The notes under the pieces: generated by a model
Told to the model about the DNA's origin: nothing
What the model saw: only the letters and a program-made list of their open reading frames with translations
Databases searched by the model: none
Part shown: piece by piece, positions 35,939 to 49,100 of the stretch
Layout: each line of letters starts with the position of its first letter
Numbering within the stretch: position 1 is the stretch's first letter
Made by a program: the position numbers and the translations under genes
Assembly (NCBI RefSeq): GCF_032854445.1
Contig: NC_088300.1
Coordinates: 6,760,001-6,820,000 of the forward strand
DNA: 60,000 bases
Reading direction: 5' to 3'
Origin: Liolophura sinensis
Lineage: Eukaryota > Mollusca > Polyplacophora > Chitonida > Chitonidae

Positions 35939-36319
35939 TTACATCAACTGGAACCAAAGCCTCCGAACATCTTGTCCAATCAATATCATTACCTTTATAT
36001 TGCCTACGATTGGTATCTTTATTCCCTGTAGATGAGCCCATTTGTCTAAGTCCCCCAGGGCTGCCACATTGTCTCTCAAGGTTGGCAACCTGCTAACAGA
36101 AAACACATTTGGTAGCTGAATTACTTTCCGTTCTTGTATATCTGCTATTTCCGAAGATGTCAAGGTGACGTCAGACTTGCTATCTGCTTTTTCAACGGTT
36201 GTCAGAGACAACTTGGTTTGAACTCCACTCGCGCCTAGTTTATCAAGCAAGGCAGAGAAGCAAAAAGTATTCGTACTGCCGCTGTCCAGCAGAGAAGGTC
36301 TTGATAAATCTTTGCCCAT
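35939..36319 (-). pseudogene. BEL/Pao aspartic protease region
   Basis: A 126-codon frame with LLDSGSTNTF (catalytic D-S-G motif), KLSLTTVEKA, a region of acidic residues, WAHLQGIKIP and LIGQDV. This order is typical of the retropepsin-like domain of BEL/Pao elements. The next upstream stretch (36320-36990) is the decayed gag-pro linker, with no intact zinc knuckle seen. Confidence 0.75.
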
Positions 36320-36883
36320 CGTTGGCTCGTACTTTCACTGGAACTATTGGTAAGGCAACCTTGGTCCAACCGACCCCAGTGATCTCGCAACTAGAGGTGC
36401 ACACTTGTACTTCACTTGTCTTTGGCATGGCATAGGCATCATTTAGGTTCATACTGCCACAGCTGTCTGTTCAACTTTTCAGGGCCCAAATGAAGCAGTT
36501 TTGAGTGCTTTTCCCACATCCACGGATTGGACATTCACATGACTTCTCGCATTCGTTTGCCACGTGTTAAGAGGGAAAGCAATGAATCACAGTCTTTTAC
36601 CTCTATTAAAGTCAAGTCGCTCTTCAGGCTTCATGGCCCTGACTTGTTCACATTGTACTGTCCATGTTCACCTGAACACATATGACAGCGAAGGGATTTT
36701 CTTGATTTATTATCAGTCGATGTCAGCTACACTAATACTGAAATTAGTAGTCTTTGACTTTGAAACAATTCCCTTATCTTGATATCTCATGTTTGACTCA
36801 CTGAACTTGCTACGGTTACATTCAACTCCAAATACCGGATCATTGGCTTCTTCAGCCGACATTTCATTGAAGTCCATCAAGTG

Positions 36884-36998
36884 AATGTGGACATTCTGAT
36901 GCGGTTATCAACTTCACTCATTTAGCCAATGGCCTTTTGTTTACTATTTTGGACATTCTGATTTGGTTATCAGCTTCACTCATTTAGCCAATGGCCTA
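36884..36998. repeat. Duplicated ~48-bp segment within the retrotransposon
   Basis: The string from GGACATTCTGAT through GGTTATCA-CTTCACTCAT to TTTAGCCAATGGCCT appears twice, separated by about 18 bp (TTTTGTTTACTATTT). It breaks the gag frame directly after the position where ITL is followed by a stop. Confidence 0.8.
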
Positions 36999-37731
36999 TA
37001 AGGTTATAACACAGCCTTTCACGTCGTCCGCATATCTTTGAAGACCATCTACATCTAATGGTTTTATTTGGGGGCCTTTTGTTATTCTTTCAGTCCAGAC
37101 TTGCGCTATAGTGAATTGATTTCCAAACCTTTGAGTCAAAAACCTTTTGGCCTCTGTGTACCCTACACTTGGGTCCATCACGGAGCAACACCCAATAACC
37201 TAACTTGCTGTTCCCGCGCAGTATTGCAGAAGCCTTTTTAACTTCATGTCCTTAGGTACAGGCGTCATTCTTCCGTTATCCTCAAATGCCCTGATGAACG
37301 TCCAATATTTCAGCGGATCTCCGTTGAAATGCATCATGTCAGATTTAGGCAGTTGCATCAAATGTACCATCTGTTGTTTGTAACCATAGTGACCTTTGTT
37401 CATTTGTGATTTCATTTTGATTTATTGGTGTTAATGGAGGCACAAATGACGGATATTCATTCTGTTTAATGTGTTCATTATTGGTTTCCGACATGTCGTA
37501 CTTTGCCGTGTTCAGTGGTGGTTTACTTATTATTGGAGACAATGGCGACCGCTCATCTGCTCTGGGATTTAACTTAGACACACTATCACCAGTAGAATCA
37601 ATCACAAGTAATTGTGGTTTAACAGCTCTACAGGTGCTGCTTTTCTTGGATCTGTTATCAAATTCATCATAAACAAGTTCTTGTGCTTCTAAGGCATTTA
37701 TCTCTTCTTCCATTTTTAATCTTTCCCCCAT
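36996..37731 (-). pseudogene. BEL/Pao gag-like region (interrupted)
   Basis: Three open pieces (37345-37731, 37200-37415, 36996-37181). The first is Lys/Glu-rich at the N-terminus; the second holds FNGDPLKYWTFIRAFED and LKRLLQYCAGTAS; the third holds GYTEAKRFLTQRFGNQFTIA and YADDVKGC. These match the conserved gag-side domain of BEL/Pao polyproteins (DUF1759-like). A TAG separates pieces two and three in the same frame, and a frameshift separates one and two. Confidence 0.75.
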
Positions 37732-37936
37732 CTCTTTTAGTTCCGTTTGTTTCTGCTTTAGTTCATATTGTTTCTCAAGACTTTGAAGTCTAGTCTAAGC
37801 TGCTATTTTTGCTGCCATTACTTTCACCTAGAGCTTGCTTCAGAGGATCTTGAGTGGTATATTGTCCATTTCTCCTACAATACTTTCCAGTATCTCCATT
37901 TTTGACAAAAATTATTCTTGAACTTTGCGTATAGTC

Positions 37937-38369
37937 AGAAAGCGCGTTGTTCAGTAATCACGAAGCACTTTATTCAGCTCTTTGTCTCAAGAATATTAAC
38001 CTTTGATTTCTATCTATGACTTCTCTATAATTATACCAGAGATTTTGAAAGTTATTCGTGCGTGAACTTACGTGTATTCGTGCTTCAAGCTGAACAAGGA
38101 AATACAACCAAAACCCGAATTAGTACCGGATCAAGTTACCATTACCAACTCCCATACCATCTCTACCTTTCAACCACTGACAGATAAATGACTGTCCATT
38201 TACATACCAAGGTACTGTAATTCCCATATCTTGTTTTTACGTTTATGTACCAGTTATCTAGATGATCATTTGTATCTAAAGTTTGTTTACATATGGAACA
38301 GCAACAACATCATCATCACTCGCGGCTGAACGTGTACCGAATTTTTCACTTTGACTCAAAATAACGACT
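37937..38369 (-). repeat. 5' LTR of the BEL/Pao-like element
   Basis: Partner of 35206-35649. Its outer edge at 38369 is defined only by where similarity to the other copy ends; the true LTR start may lie further up (38370-38600) if the 3' copy lost its first part in the deletion. Confidence 0.8.
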
Positions 38370-38804
38370 CGCAAGATATACAACCAACAGACACGAACCT
38401 CACAACAATTCTGGGCTTATTCTGAAGGACCACAACCCATCTCATTGAACTTTAGTCTCAAAGAAGTTTAGCAGCATACTCCGCTCATTTCCAATACATT
38501 TACTACTCACTCTAGTTTCGGTCCTACCAAGCAGAGGGCTGATTTGGCACTATCTGTCATAAAATGACGGACTATGAAGACCCTATCTCCTGCATGTAGT
38601 TAGTCATATTATATGTATAGTGGTCCTTATGTTTATTAACATCTCTTGCTTGGCTTACACTAAAAACCAACACATAGCACATGTTCACATATCACAAACG
38701 TTTTGCTTTATTTGACAGGTCATGTATCATTGTAAAGAACACACAATATTATAAAGTGTTTGTTGCTTTATTGGATGGGTTATCGTTTTAAAGCATACAG
38801 AGTA

Positions 38805-39890
38805 AAAGATGTATCACTGTAAAGCACACACAGTACTAGAGGTATCACTGTAAAGCACACACGGTACTAGAGGTATCACTGTAAAGCACACACAGTACTA
38901 GAGGTATCACTGTACAGCACACACAGTACTAGAGGTATCATTGTCAAGCACACACGGTACTAGATGTATCACTGTAAAGCACACACCGTACCAGAGGAAT
39001 CACTGTAAAGCACACACAGTACTAGGGGTATCACTGTAAAGCACACTCAGTAGTAGAGGTATCACTGTAAAGGAGACATAGTACTAGAGGTATCACTGTA
39101 AAGCAGACACAGTACTAGAGGTATCACTATAAAGCACACACAGTACTAGAGGTATCACTGTAAAGCACACACAGTACTAGAGGTATCACTGTAAGCACAC
39201 TCAGTAGTAGAGGTATCACTGTAAAGCAGACACAGTACTAGAGGTATCACTATAAAGCACACACAGTACTAGAGGTATCACTGTAAAGCACACACAGTAG
39301 TAAAGGTATCACTATAAAACACACACAGTAGTAGAGGTATCACTATAAAGCAGACACAGTACTGGAGGTATCACTGTAAAGCACACTCAGTTCTAGAGGT
39401 ATCACTGTAAAGCAGACACAGTACTAGAGGTATCACTGTAAAGCACACTCAGTAGTAGAGGTATCACTGTAAAGCGCACACAGTAGTAGAGGTATCACTG
39501 TAAAGCACACTCAGTAGTAGAGGTATCACTGTACAGCACACACAGTACTAGAGGTATCATTGTCAAGCACACACAGTAGTAGAGGTGTCATTGCAAAGCA
39601 CACGCAGTACTAGGGGTATCACTGTAAAGCACACACAGTACTAGAGGTATCACTATAAAGCACACACAGTACTAGGGGTATCACTGTAAAGCACCCTCAG
39701 TAGTAGAGGTATCAGTGTAAAGCACCCTCAGTAGTAGAGGTATCAGTGTAAAGCACACACAGTACTAGAGGTATCATTGTCAAGCACACACAGTAGTAGA
39801 CATATCAATTCAAAGCACACACAGTACTAGAGGTATCATTGTCAAGCACACACAGTAGTAGACATATCAATTCAAAGCACACCCAGTATT
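38805..39890. repeat. 31-bp minisatellite, about 35 units
   Basis: Unit approximately GTATCACTGTAAAGCACACA plus CAGTACTAGAG, with recurring variants (CTCAGTAGTAG, AGCAGACACAG, CATTGTCAAGC). Flanks at 38705-38800 and 39900-39960 resemble each other and a stretched unit (TATTTGACAGG... and CTATTTGACGGG...), suggesting the array grew inside a larger repeat. Confidence 0.92.
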
Positions 39891-40264
39891 AATATTTCTG
39901 TCTATTTGACGGGTTACGTTGTAAGCGTACACATGATGTTTTATAGTGATCGTTGTAAACCGCAAAATATTATACAATGTTTCATTCTCATAAGAAAGCA
40001 ATTGGATAAAATTTGTATTTAATCATGTATGTCTGGAAAGTTCTAAACATAGAGCCCATGGGATTTATGTACAGAATGTCTTTATTTATAGCCCTGCGCG
40101 TGTGACTTATACAATACCGAAAAATATGAAATATGAAATATGAAATTATATTATTGGTAAACTTCAATTTTTTGAGGAACGTATTATCTTTTTGTGGTGG
40201 ATAAGTTTTCACTTTGGATTATTGTTTCAAGATAAAGCTCTGCTTGCACTGAAATTGTCTTTAA

Positions 40265-40515
40265 GAGCCATGGCCGAAGGGGTTAGCACACCAGCGCTGC
40301 GCAATGACCCAGGAGCCTCCCACCAATGCGGTCGCCTTGAGTTCAAGTCCAGCTCATGCTGGCTTCCTTTCGGCTGTACGTGGAAAGGCCTTTCAGCAAC
40401 CTGCGGTCGTGAGCTGTGACTATTTTACTCCCACCATAATGCCGGCCGACGTCGTATTATTTAATATTCTTGAGTACGGTGAAAATGAAATAAATAAATA
40501 AATAAATAAATAAAT
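40265..40515 (+). mobile_element. (ATAA)-tail SINE, near full length with tRNA-like head
   Basis: The head reads CATGGCCGAAGGGGTTAGCA (A-box region), then AATGACCCAGGAGCCT and GAGTTCAAGTCC (B-box). The body is CATGCTGGCTTCC, CAGCAACCTGCGGTCGTG, CCCACCATAATGCCGGCC, TTGAGTACGG, then (AAAT)n. Some internal deletion compared with the 55258 copy. Confidence 0.88.
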
Positions 40516-40666
40516 CATTCTTTTGTTGAATAAAACGTGTTGAACATTTAGCTACCTGGCTGACTTTTTAAATAACCGACATAACATATATGGGATGAAA
40601 CTTAACACTTTTGGATTCATGCACCAAGTAAACATATTTCCCTAAATATAAAGACAAGACTGATGA

Positions 40667-40686
40667 GGGTGGGGATGGGGGTGGGG
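40667..40686 (+). other. G-quadruplex-forming motif
   Basis: GGGTGGGGATGGGGGTGGGG has four G-runs of at least three with loops of one or two bases, which meets the strict quadruplex pattern. Confidence 0.7.
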
Positions 40687-42691
40687 CGGTGATGTGTCAA
40701 GGCGCGCAAGTTTCATGGGGAGACACAAGGTTGAAGGGCAGTAGGTGATGTGTGGAGACACACAAATTTCAGTAAGTCATAGAGAAACGCAATTTTCTAT
40801 TGCACAATGCAATATAAAATTTTGTCCATCAATATTTGTTTGGTCGTTAAGAAAAATAAATGTAAAACGTAAATGCACACCCAGGATATAAGGGTGAACC
40901 GTAAATTAATGCGATCTTATTTTTATACACAAAGGTGTTTTTGGTCAAACATATATGGAGATAACTGTGGATATTACAGAAGCCTTGATGCCATATAAAG
41001 CACGATTTGACTTTACATGTGCTTTGCACAACAGAACACATTGACAACCAGAAATAGATTTTTTCTTGTAAGTTCATCTTTTGTTGCAAATGAACGTTAA
41101 CTTTGGATTAAATTTAAAGCACAAGTTAAACTTCATGATATAAAGCAATAAAATTTTAAATCTCAAATTATTGTCACTGTTATAATTACGACTGCTTTTC
41201 GATGCAAATTTCACGCACTGACGTGGTTGGCAAGGGCTTATGGTTACGGGACTCTGACCAGTAGACTCTGGCCCGTGACACATCGAGTGGAAATAGTGTT
41301 TCTGTTTGTCTCCTGATCTGGTCAAGTCTGGATGATTGTCACGGCTTAGCAAAGCTACTCCGTTTTCGTATTTTATTTGTTAGGCAGCTGTGCACGGCTC
41401 AAACATCAACGCCTGCCATAACGTTTTTGTATTGACCGAGGTGTAAGCATTGTTTGAATGAGTGTCATCGCTTGTTAAGGGTATATGCACCTGGGCTTGT
41501 TTTCAATGGGACTTGATATCACGTTGTTGTCCGCTAGTATCCGCAAATCACGCCTTTACATCTCTTCAAACATCTCACAAAAATGTATCAACGGTGATAA
41601 ATAAGGCTTGATTAGATCCCTGACTGGGACCCCGTGAACAACCCCGCAGAACGTGACCAATCAAAAGGCGAAGACGGCTACCTATTTTTCCACATCACTG
41701 CGAGGAATTAGACGTATTTTGTTAGAGGTTAGACTACAATGGCCGTAGTATGTGCGACTTTACGTCAACTTGTCATCAGGTAGCTGTTACCCCAACAGCA
41801 GTGGATACAGACCAGTATGCCAGCAGGAAGGACTTACGTTAGGTAAACAGGGTGGCTAGCATGGAGCTGAGAGCACACGTTTGTACAGGGGAGACAGCTC
41901 CGCCCCACCGACAGCTGATCAGCTGGCCTGTCCCGCACTTAGTAAAGAACCCCTCCCTCAATCACACTCTTCGTGCAACAACCTTCTCACCTGTCAAAAA
42001 AGGAGCACGACCCATCCAGCTTTCCAGTAAGAATAGGTGCTAATGTTGAAAACACGAAGAAGTTCTCCTCATAATACAACAGTCTTTTATTATCGTGGCC
42101 GTGCATGGTTGACATACATGACTTTTACAATCATTTTGAAGTCTTAAGTCCTTTAAAACACGGTAACAGCTATCGGATCTAAGATAAAGGCTGAAAGTTC
42201 AATAGGTGGAACTGTTAGAACCACAAATATCGTGTGAAGGACACCGTTAAATTTAATGGATGTTTTTTTGTGCTTTTTGTGGTTTGTGGTTACCATATGT
42301 TGTGTAACTTGGAGGAGAATTAGCGACGATATGCAAAAAGTTAATTAAAACAAGGGTGCGATGTTTAAATGTTGGAAAGCCACTATGGTTACTAGAATCG
42401 TCTATACGACACAATGCAATACAAGATGTTACAATGATAAATTGTTTGTTAATTAGGCCTGAGAAAATCTGGACTCAGGCGTATTGGTGGCGTGTTTTAA
42501 TTATCTTGAACAGTTTAGAATTCGGAAACCAATTAGTTCCTTGATGCTTTGTTGATCTACAAGAAATAGGTCTTAACGATTCAGCGAAGTTTCTTGATAA
42601 TGCATAAAAATGACAAAGCCGGATAGGTAGTGTCTTAGACATGTGACAAGGTCTAATAAGCACGTTATGTTCCAAAACTTACCCTCATTTA

Positions 42692-42862
42692 TCCTATTTG
42701 TGCATGTGCTGTAACGTATCGCTTTATCTCAGTAGTACTTGTATTGTAGCGTATCGCTTTATCTCAGTCGTGATTGTATTGTAACGTTTAACTTTATTTC
42801 AGTCGTGCTTGTATTGTAATGTGTAACTTTATTTCAGTCGTGCATGTATTGTAACGTATCGC
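42692..42862. repeat. ~36-bp tandem repeat, 4-5 units
   Basis: Units share CTTGTATTGTAACGTATCGC and TTTATCTCAGTCGTG, with moderate divergence. Confidence 0.8.
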
Positions 42863-45800
42863 ATTATAATAAAAACTTCATCCACAGGCGCCGTGGCGGA
42901 TTTTCACATATGCAAATAATGGACACCATGCTTATGCATTATCCCTGTTCTGTAACTCATTTATCCAGCGATAGAAACGAACATATTTAAAGACATGCTA
43001 GACTGATTACTCTTGAGAGCCGTGTTTTCCTTTTTTTTCCATCATTACATCATTTACACCTGGACCAGAAGTTTCCAGAAGAGTAAACGAAAACGGACAT
43101 GTGACATTCTGGTCACGTCCCTTGGACTTGTCTGGGGTCAGGTAACAGTTACCAGTTAGAGAGTAAAAGGTTTTGAGGAGGGGAATAAAATATAATTAAG
43201 ACGTCTAGCATAAAGAGTAAAACCAGAGCAATTACGATAGTGTGATAGATGGCAAATGGTCACATCGACCCATTAGATAACGTTGAAACTATATACTCTA
43301 CAGTGAAAATTGTTCTTCCTTATGTAAATGCTGGTTTGAGTGTTTTGCATTATAGGATATAACAATCAAAACTTTGTCCCACTTCTAAAAATTCAGAGTG
43401 ATACCTTCACAAGGATGCTGATCGTCACTTTGCTATCTCAGTGAATTTAAATATATATGCAAGAGCTTTCAGGAACGACCTCCTTAAAAAGAAAAAAAGG
43501 CTTTTTCTTGTGAAAAACTGCATTTCAAACAAAAGTATGGGAAATTTAATGAAGAGAAGCAGAATACGATTTAATATAAGCCAAGTTCAGAACTCAGAGG
43601 TAAACTGTGACAGAGGCTATATCCCCCACTCCCTCCCAGCGTCAGTGTTCTGTACGGTGAATAAATCGTATTTACCATTGCTGACATGTGGAGCGGAGGG
43701 CTGTTGTAAACACAGAAGAAATTATCTTATTTTCTCCCAATAAAACCTGTCAGCCGAGATGTACCTCCGTCTGTCTGTCCCCGTCCTCTAGGGCTAAGAC
43801 CGCCGTACCGAGGGTGAGGAATACCAGAGAGGGGTGGACCACACACACTGGGCACCAGCACAACATACCCAGTTATGATTATTTCCGCGACCATTTAACC
43901 CGTGTTACCAATAAACTAATTTGAGGAGTGTACGGTAGCGTGTGGTAGGTGGCTTGATCTGGTTAGGGATGGAGTTAGCCATGAGGACGCGTTAACGATC
44001 AGACAAGTGAGCTGGGGGATAGCGCATGCCACCGGCTTATACGCTAAACACACACACTTACTGAACACCAGCGCCTTGCCTGTTTACAAAAGGCAGAATA
44101 AAATGACAACCTTTAAAATCCGAGTTGATTTAAAAACATTCCACTTTTAAACATGTCTTAATTGTATGGGGCAATGTTTAGAGACATCTGTTTGCGTCCA
44201 ATTATAGTTGCTGATACGGAATAACTCACGATAGTTCGACAGCCATGATCGGCTGTATACAAAGATTGTACTTTATGAGAGAGTAAAACTAATTGCACAG
44301 ATGGATTTACAAATCGTCTCTCGATTTCATGTGCAACTGGTGGCAAACGGTTCTGTTTGAGAATGTGTTTCTCCGTTTGTTTAATGCTCAGTCCATGTAA
44401 TGTTCCTAAAGCAAACGGACGGAGAATGCTTCTACATCTGTTAACTGCGCTTGCCTGTCAATCATGGCAGGCTGTCTTGAATATGTTAATTATCTTATTA
44501 TTCATGCGCGATTCATTCTTTGAGTTCGTGGTCCATCCTCGTAATATTCCGTGACCCTTTTTTCAACATTTGCAATTTTTTCGATATTTCCATGCAGTGA
44601 ATGGCGGGTTTTGTTTCATGAGAGAATTACAAGCATTGCAGGTGATTTGAAACATTTGTTTCAATGACAGTATTGTTAACCTTGATAATGCTTTGTTTCG
44701 ATTCAGATACACTCAAAAAATTAATCTGTTAATTTTAGCAGAAAGTTTAATATTAACCCCCATATTCTATCAATTCAGCACAAGGTTCTATTAGATTAAC
44801 AGGATATTGTGTTGAACATGACGAAATAATATGTTGTGTAATGACCGAACAGACTTGCTGTTAAAATTAACACATTAATGTCTTAAGTCTAGTTCATTTT
44901 GACGCATGATTCAAAGTTATAAATTCTCTTGTGCTTTATTGAGCATTTTAGTATTGGAAAGACTTGTGCGACTGAATGATCTTATGCGTCTAAAATATAG
45001 ATAAATGGTATTGAGTAAAATTTTGCGATAAAATATAGTTATGAACACTCCGTTTTGCTTTATAAATTTTACTTCAGATGGTACTGCTTTAGGTTTAATC
45101 CACTGTGATCGAATTTATTCATATCATTTGCTACTGAAACATTCCGTTAATTTTGTACAACAATATTTTTGCTGTTCTAACAGTTATTGCAGATAAGGCT
45201 ACCCATGCTGCAATGGGCGAAACAAAATCTATTTTATAGACATCTTTTACGAACCACATGGCTTTATTCATCAAACCCTATGGCAGAATTCTGCTTGTTT
45301 TGATCGAAAGTTCATCTATACGTCCATGTATCTCTTCGAGCTTTACATCATCAAACATGTAGCTATATAATGAAGAAGTTTCGCTGACTACTTGTGTTCC
45401 CTCAACCGTGGATAATTCGATTGGTGAAGGTGGTGTTGCTTTCTGTTAATCTCGTTTTTCTCTTCTATTTCTCGTGTTATACAGTAGTATGTGTTTAATT
45501 ATTGAACCGACTAGAGGATGTGGATGGTTACACGGAGAGTATCCGATAGCCAACACCATGTTTACAAACACGTGCAACTAAATAACGATAATTGGTGAAT
45601 GGCTCTGGATTTCTCGACGATTTGAAACTGAAAGACGACAAGATAAAGTTTCTAGCAAACAAATAAACAAATTCGCAGCATGTGGATTAAAAAGGCTCCC
45701 TAGACACTTCAAATATTTGAACTGTTTGAATAAAACGTGTGTCTCCATTTCGCCACATCTGCTGTCAGTATTTCTTCCAGTGATACATTTAACAACCTTA

Positions 45801-46139
45801 ATTGTTTTTTTCTTTCAGACTACTACAAGCACCATGTCCATTCATATTTCCAAATCTACCTTAACCTTAATATATATTAAAACCTTAACATGCAAGAAAT
45901 AACTTCCTTATCTTTGGTTGCTTCCGATATAACCGAAATTGTAACCCCCCAAAATTATATATATATTATCATTGTATATACACCGAAAGCATGGAATAAA
46001 AAGTATTGGTTTCCGATAGTTTCAGTTTTCCAGGAGCTGGACAAGACTTGACATATGAAATTATAAACATCGCTTAATAGTGGTCGTTACGTGTGCTTAA
46101 TAATGGTGATTTACACATTATATATAACATGTATACAAG

Positions 46140-49100
46140 GTGATAAATGTAGGCAGCGAACCAGATTTTCAACAGACATCAACGGTTGCGATATTCCACG
46201 CCAATAATCGCTAGAGCATTTGCCAAAAAATGTTGAAAAAATTCAACACAAAGCAACTGAAGAACTAAAAAGGTGTGCAGAGTATGCAATTATATGAAAC
46301 TTCATGTATTATACTAAAGAGAAGAAATCTCCGGTTTTCAGTGATGACAGAACTACTCAGGGAATGTTCGAGACTAGGTGAATGAATGAAATCAGTATGC
46401 CACTCGTGTATCATGCCAGTTTATCCCTGTCAAAATATGTCACGGTTACTGTTCATTTATATCCAATGGGACCATCCTATTCAACTCAATGAATATACAT
46501 GCAACCACTAGCTCCAGGTTAAGTGGAATTAGACGCAATTATGTCCGAGACTCTGGGCATTCTGTCCATATATATATTTACATACTTATAAGGGAAATAC
46601 ATGTATAATCATCCTAAAATGTATGAAAATCAGCGAGCAAGGGGTGAAATTTGTGCAGCATAGTAAGTGTTAAGTTTTTAGCCATGAGGTAAGTGCACTT
46701 ACTTTTTGTTTATTTAAATAGTTATTTACTTAAGAATTTTCACTTGGCTTTCATGGAAGTTAAGGGCTTAGTTATAGCTAAATGCTTTTCCTGAGATCGG
46801 GTCTATGCGGGCATATGATGAAATATCCTTGATACACTAGTCTTGTCGTAATAACAATAGTTAAAATCATCGCACAACACACATGCTACATATAGGCGAG
46901 ATATTCAAGTCATATGCAGGACCTTTCGGTATATAGCTATTCTAGTTTATAGATATAAATAACAAATGTCATTTGAAATTATCCCTCTTGGCGTTAAGTC
47001 GGCGTGACAGGAAACTGTTGTCGCCTTAGTAAAAACACACAATATAAATATACAAATACACAAAATCAGAGCTAAATAACCCATTTTAGAGGCCATGTAT
47101 ATATGGCGTCCTATTACGACAGAAAACAAAAGAGTATTTTAGTAAGCTATACTCGGCCTGGCTCTGGTCTATACGGTCCGTGTATAAACACATTGTTTCT
47201 TCAAAGAAAGACGACAATTTAACTGAGTCAGACTAAAAACGTGTTTGTATAAACATTTAAAGGGCTTTGTAATATTCCATCCCCACTCAAATACTCTGAA
47301 AATTTGCCAAATATACCGGCCATTAATAGTGATCCACGAGTGGGAAGAAGATCTGTTGCACACAGTGCGTGCATATAGACTGCATCCACTTAACACGTAT
47401 AGCATGAAGCTATACGTCAACAATTTTTAATAATGTTGGAAAGACGCAAAGGTCTGTTTTAGACGACTGAGTGAAATCAGTATTCAAATCGTGTACCATG
47501 CTAGAATATCAGGTGTCGATAACAAGATATGTATCTTAGTTGCGCTTTGGTTGCAACTGTTCATATATCCAATATATGTTACTAACTTCATTTAGCAGTT
47601 GCGGATATTATTTTTTACATGCTCTGCTGAGAACTGATGATCGACTAGGAGCGTCCCTCCTTGGTTTACGAGTGATACATACGAATATTGAACTTGACGC
47701 TTAGATTTACAAATAAATTTGGGGACAATGTGTAAACGAAGTGTGATAGGGACTGTTCGCAAACGATTTGACCCATAGGATATGATATAAACCTAACTTT
47801 GTGCCATTTTCCGTTTTCTACTTTCACATACCTTGTTTTAATTCAAGTTACAGTAGCGACTGAGATGGTAACACTGATTCCCTTTGACTTCGGACACTGT
47901 GTTTCGTTTCGACGGCTCGCCTGAGTTGCAATTTCTTCACTTCGTTTGGTAGGCTATATATATGTCTATACACAAACATCTTTGCAAATGCATCAGGTTC
48001 ATTAAAAAACGTTATTTTTTCAAATACATTTCTCAGTTTAGGTTGTACATAATTTCACGAAATGAACAGAAACAAACGGGCGTCTTTTGACGCATTTATG
48101 TCTAATTTGTTCTGACTATTATATCTACATCATTGCAGACAGCCTATTTGTCAGTCTGGTAATTCCGTATTTACACCTTTGGTTAGATGGCCTTATTTAT
48201 TGTACATAGATAGTTACTAAACTGTGAACATGCCCTGTCCATTACCGCTAGTTCCTGTCCGATCTGCAGGATTAAGTCTTAGCTTGCACCGCTAACGAAT
48301 GTTGACGTTCAACACCAGCTTTCGACCTCTCCGCTGGAAACGTCCAAGAGCAGTTCTCATGCCGAGAAAATGAATGACTGTGAGGAAGAAGTCTGCCACG
48401 TTTTGACAGCTCCCAGCAGATGCCTTCTCTCTGTTTATTTCTCCTATGTTTCGTTTCTCGTCAAGTCGCACACAGAGCCTTAATGCCAACATTAGAATCC
48501 GCCAGTTGTTAGCTTTAGATCGCTAAAGAATAATTGAATGACGCTCCACGTAGCGATCGACTTACAGCACTGTTAGCAAGACGCGTAAAATATTTATATA
48601 TCTATATACAGATGTCGAAACTGGCCTTCTCGAAGTTCAGTGCTACCGTTTGCCGCTGGTATACAAGCAGACTTCAACGTGTGTCAAGGCTTAAGGTATT
48701 CTCGTTCTGCAGTCAACTTAAATTTCTGATCCGTTTTCCGTTTATTATACAGATTTCGAAATTGTTTCTGCTTCATGTTTATACCAGGTGGTCGGCGAAG
48801 ACGCCATCCCGCGTGTTTGAAAAATGGTGGTTAACTCCAGAATTCAAAATCTCATGAATATCGCGCATGACTGTCACATGATCTAGATTCCTTGACATAA
48901 AAAAAACAAAATTCAAGGCTTGTCTTTCTCAGTAACTCAGCACAATTATCAAGCGATTGTCAAAGACCTTGTGTACATCTTTTTAATACATGTCGTCATG
49001 GTATCATTTCAGATTCTCGAAACACTTACAGACAATGGCAGCGCCTTCTGTACAGGAAAAGAGAGGGAACTAAACTATACAAATGAATTGGGGATTAGTC

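Larger units (their letters stand above)
35206..38369 (-). mobile_element. BEL/Pao-like LTR retrotransposon, internally deleted and decayed
   Basis: Two direct repeats of ~440 bp (35206-35649 and 37937-38369) flank 2.3 kb that reads on the minus strand as gag-like, protease, then the start of the pol polyprotein's reverse transcriptase region. The RT core, RNase H and integrase are missing, so the element is non-autonomous. In-frame stops, a frameshift and an internal duplication show it is dead. The LTRs differ by many substitutions and several indels, so the insertion is old. No target-site duplication could be identified, and canonical TG...CA ends are not seen at the repeat limits. Confidence 0.88.
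40516..46139. other. Non-coding stretch with a 36-bp tandem repeat and small GC-richer islands
   Basis: No gene identified. It contains a G-quadruplex-type motif (40667-40686), a 36-bp repeat (42692-42862), and a GC-richer patch at 43680-43920 that is open on both strands (55 codons on the minus from ATG 43894 to stop 43727). The remaining sequence is AT-rich with no conserved motif that I recognise. Confidence 0.35.

Noticed and set aside
35206-38369. Reading the array of direct repeats here as CRISPR or satellite
   Set aside because: Only two long copies flank gag- and protease-like frames, which fits LTRs of a retrotransposon.
38805-39890. CRISPR-like array because of ~30-bp periodic repeats
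   Set aside because: Units are contiguous with no unique spacers and the genome is animal; it is a minisatellite.
48534-48857. 107-codon plus-strand ORF as a gene
   Set aside because: No motif, signal peptide or splice context; AT-rich chance frames of this length are expected in a 60-kb window.
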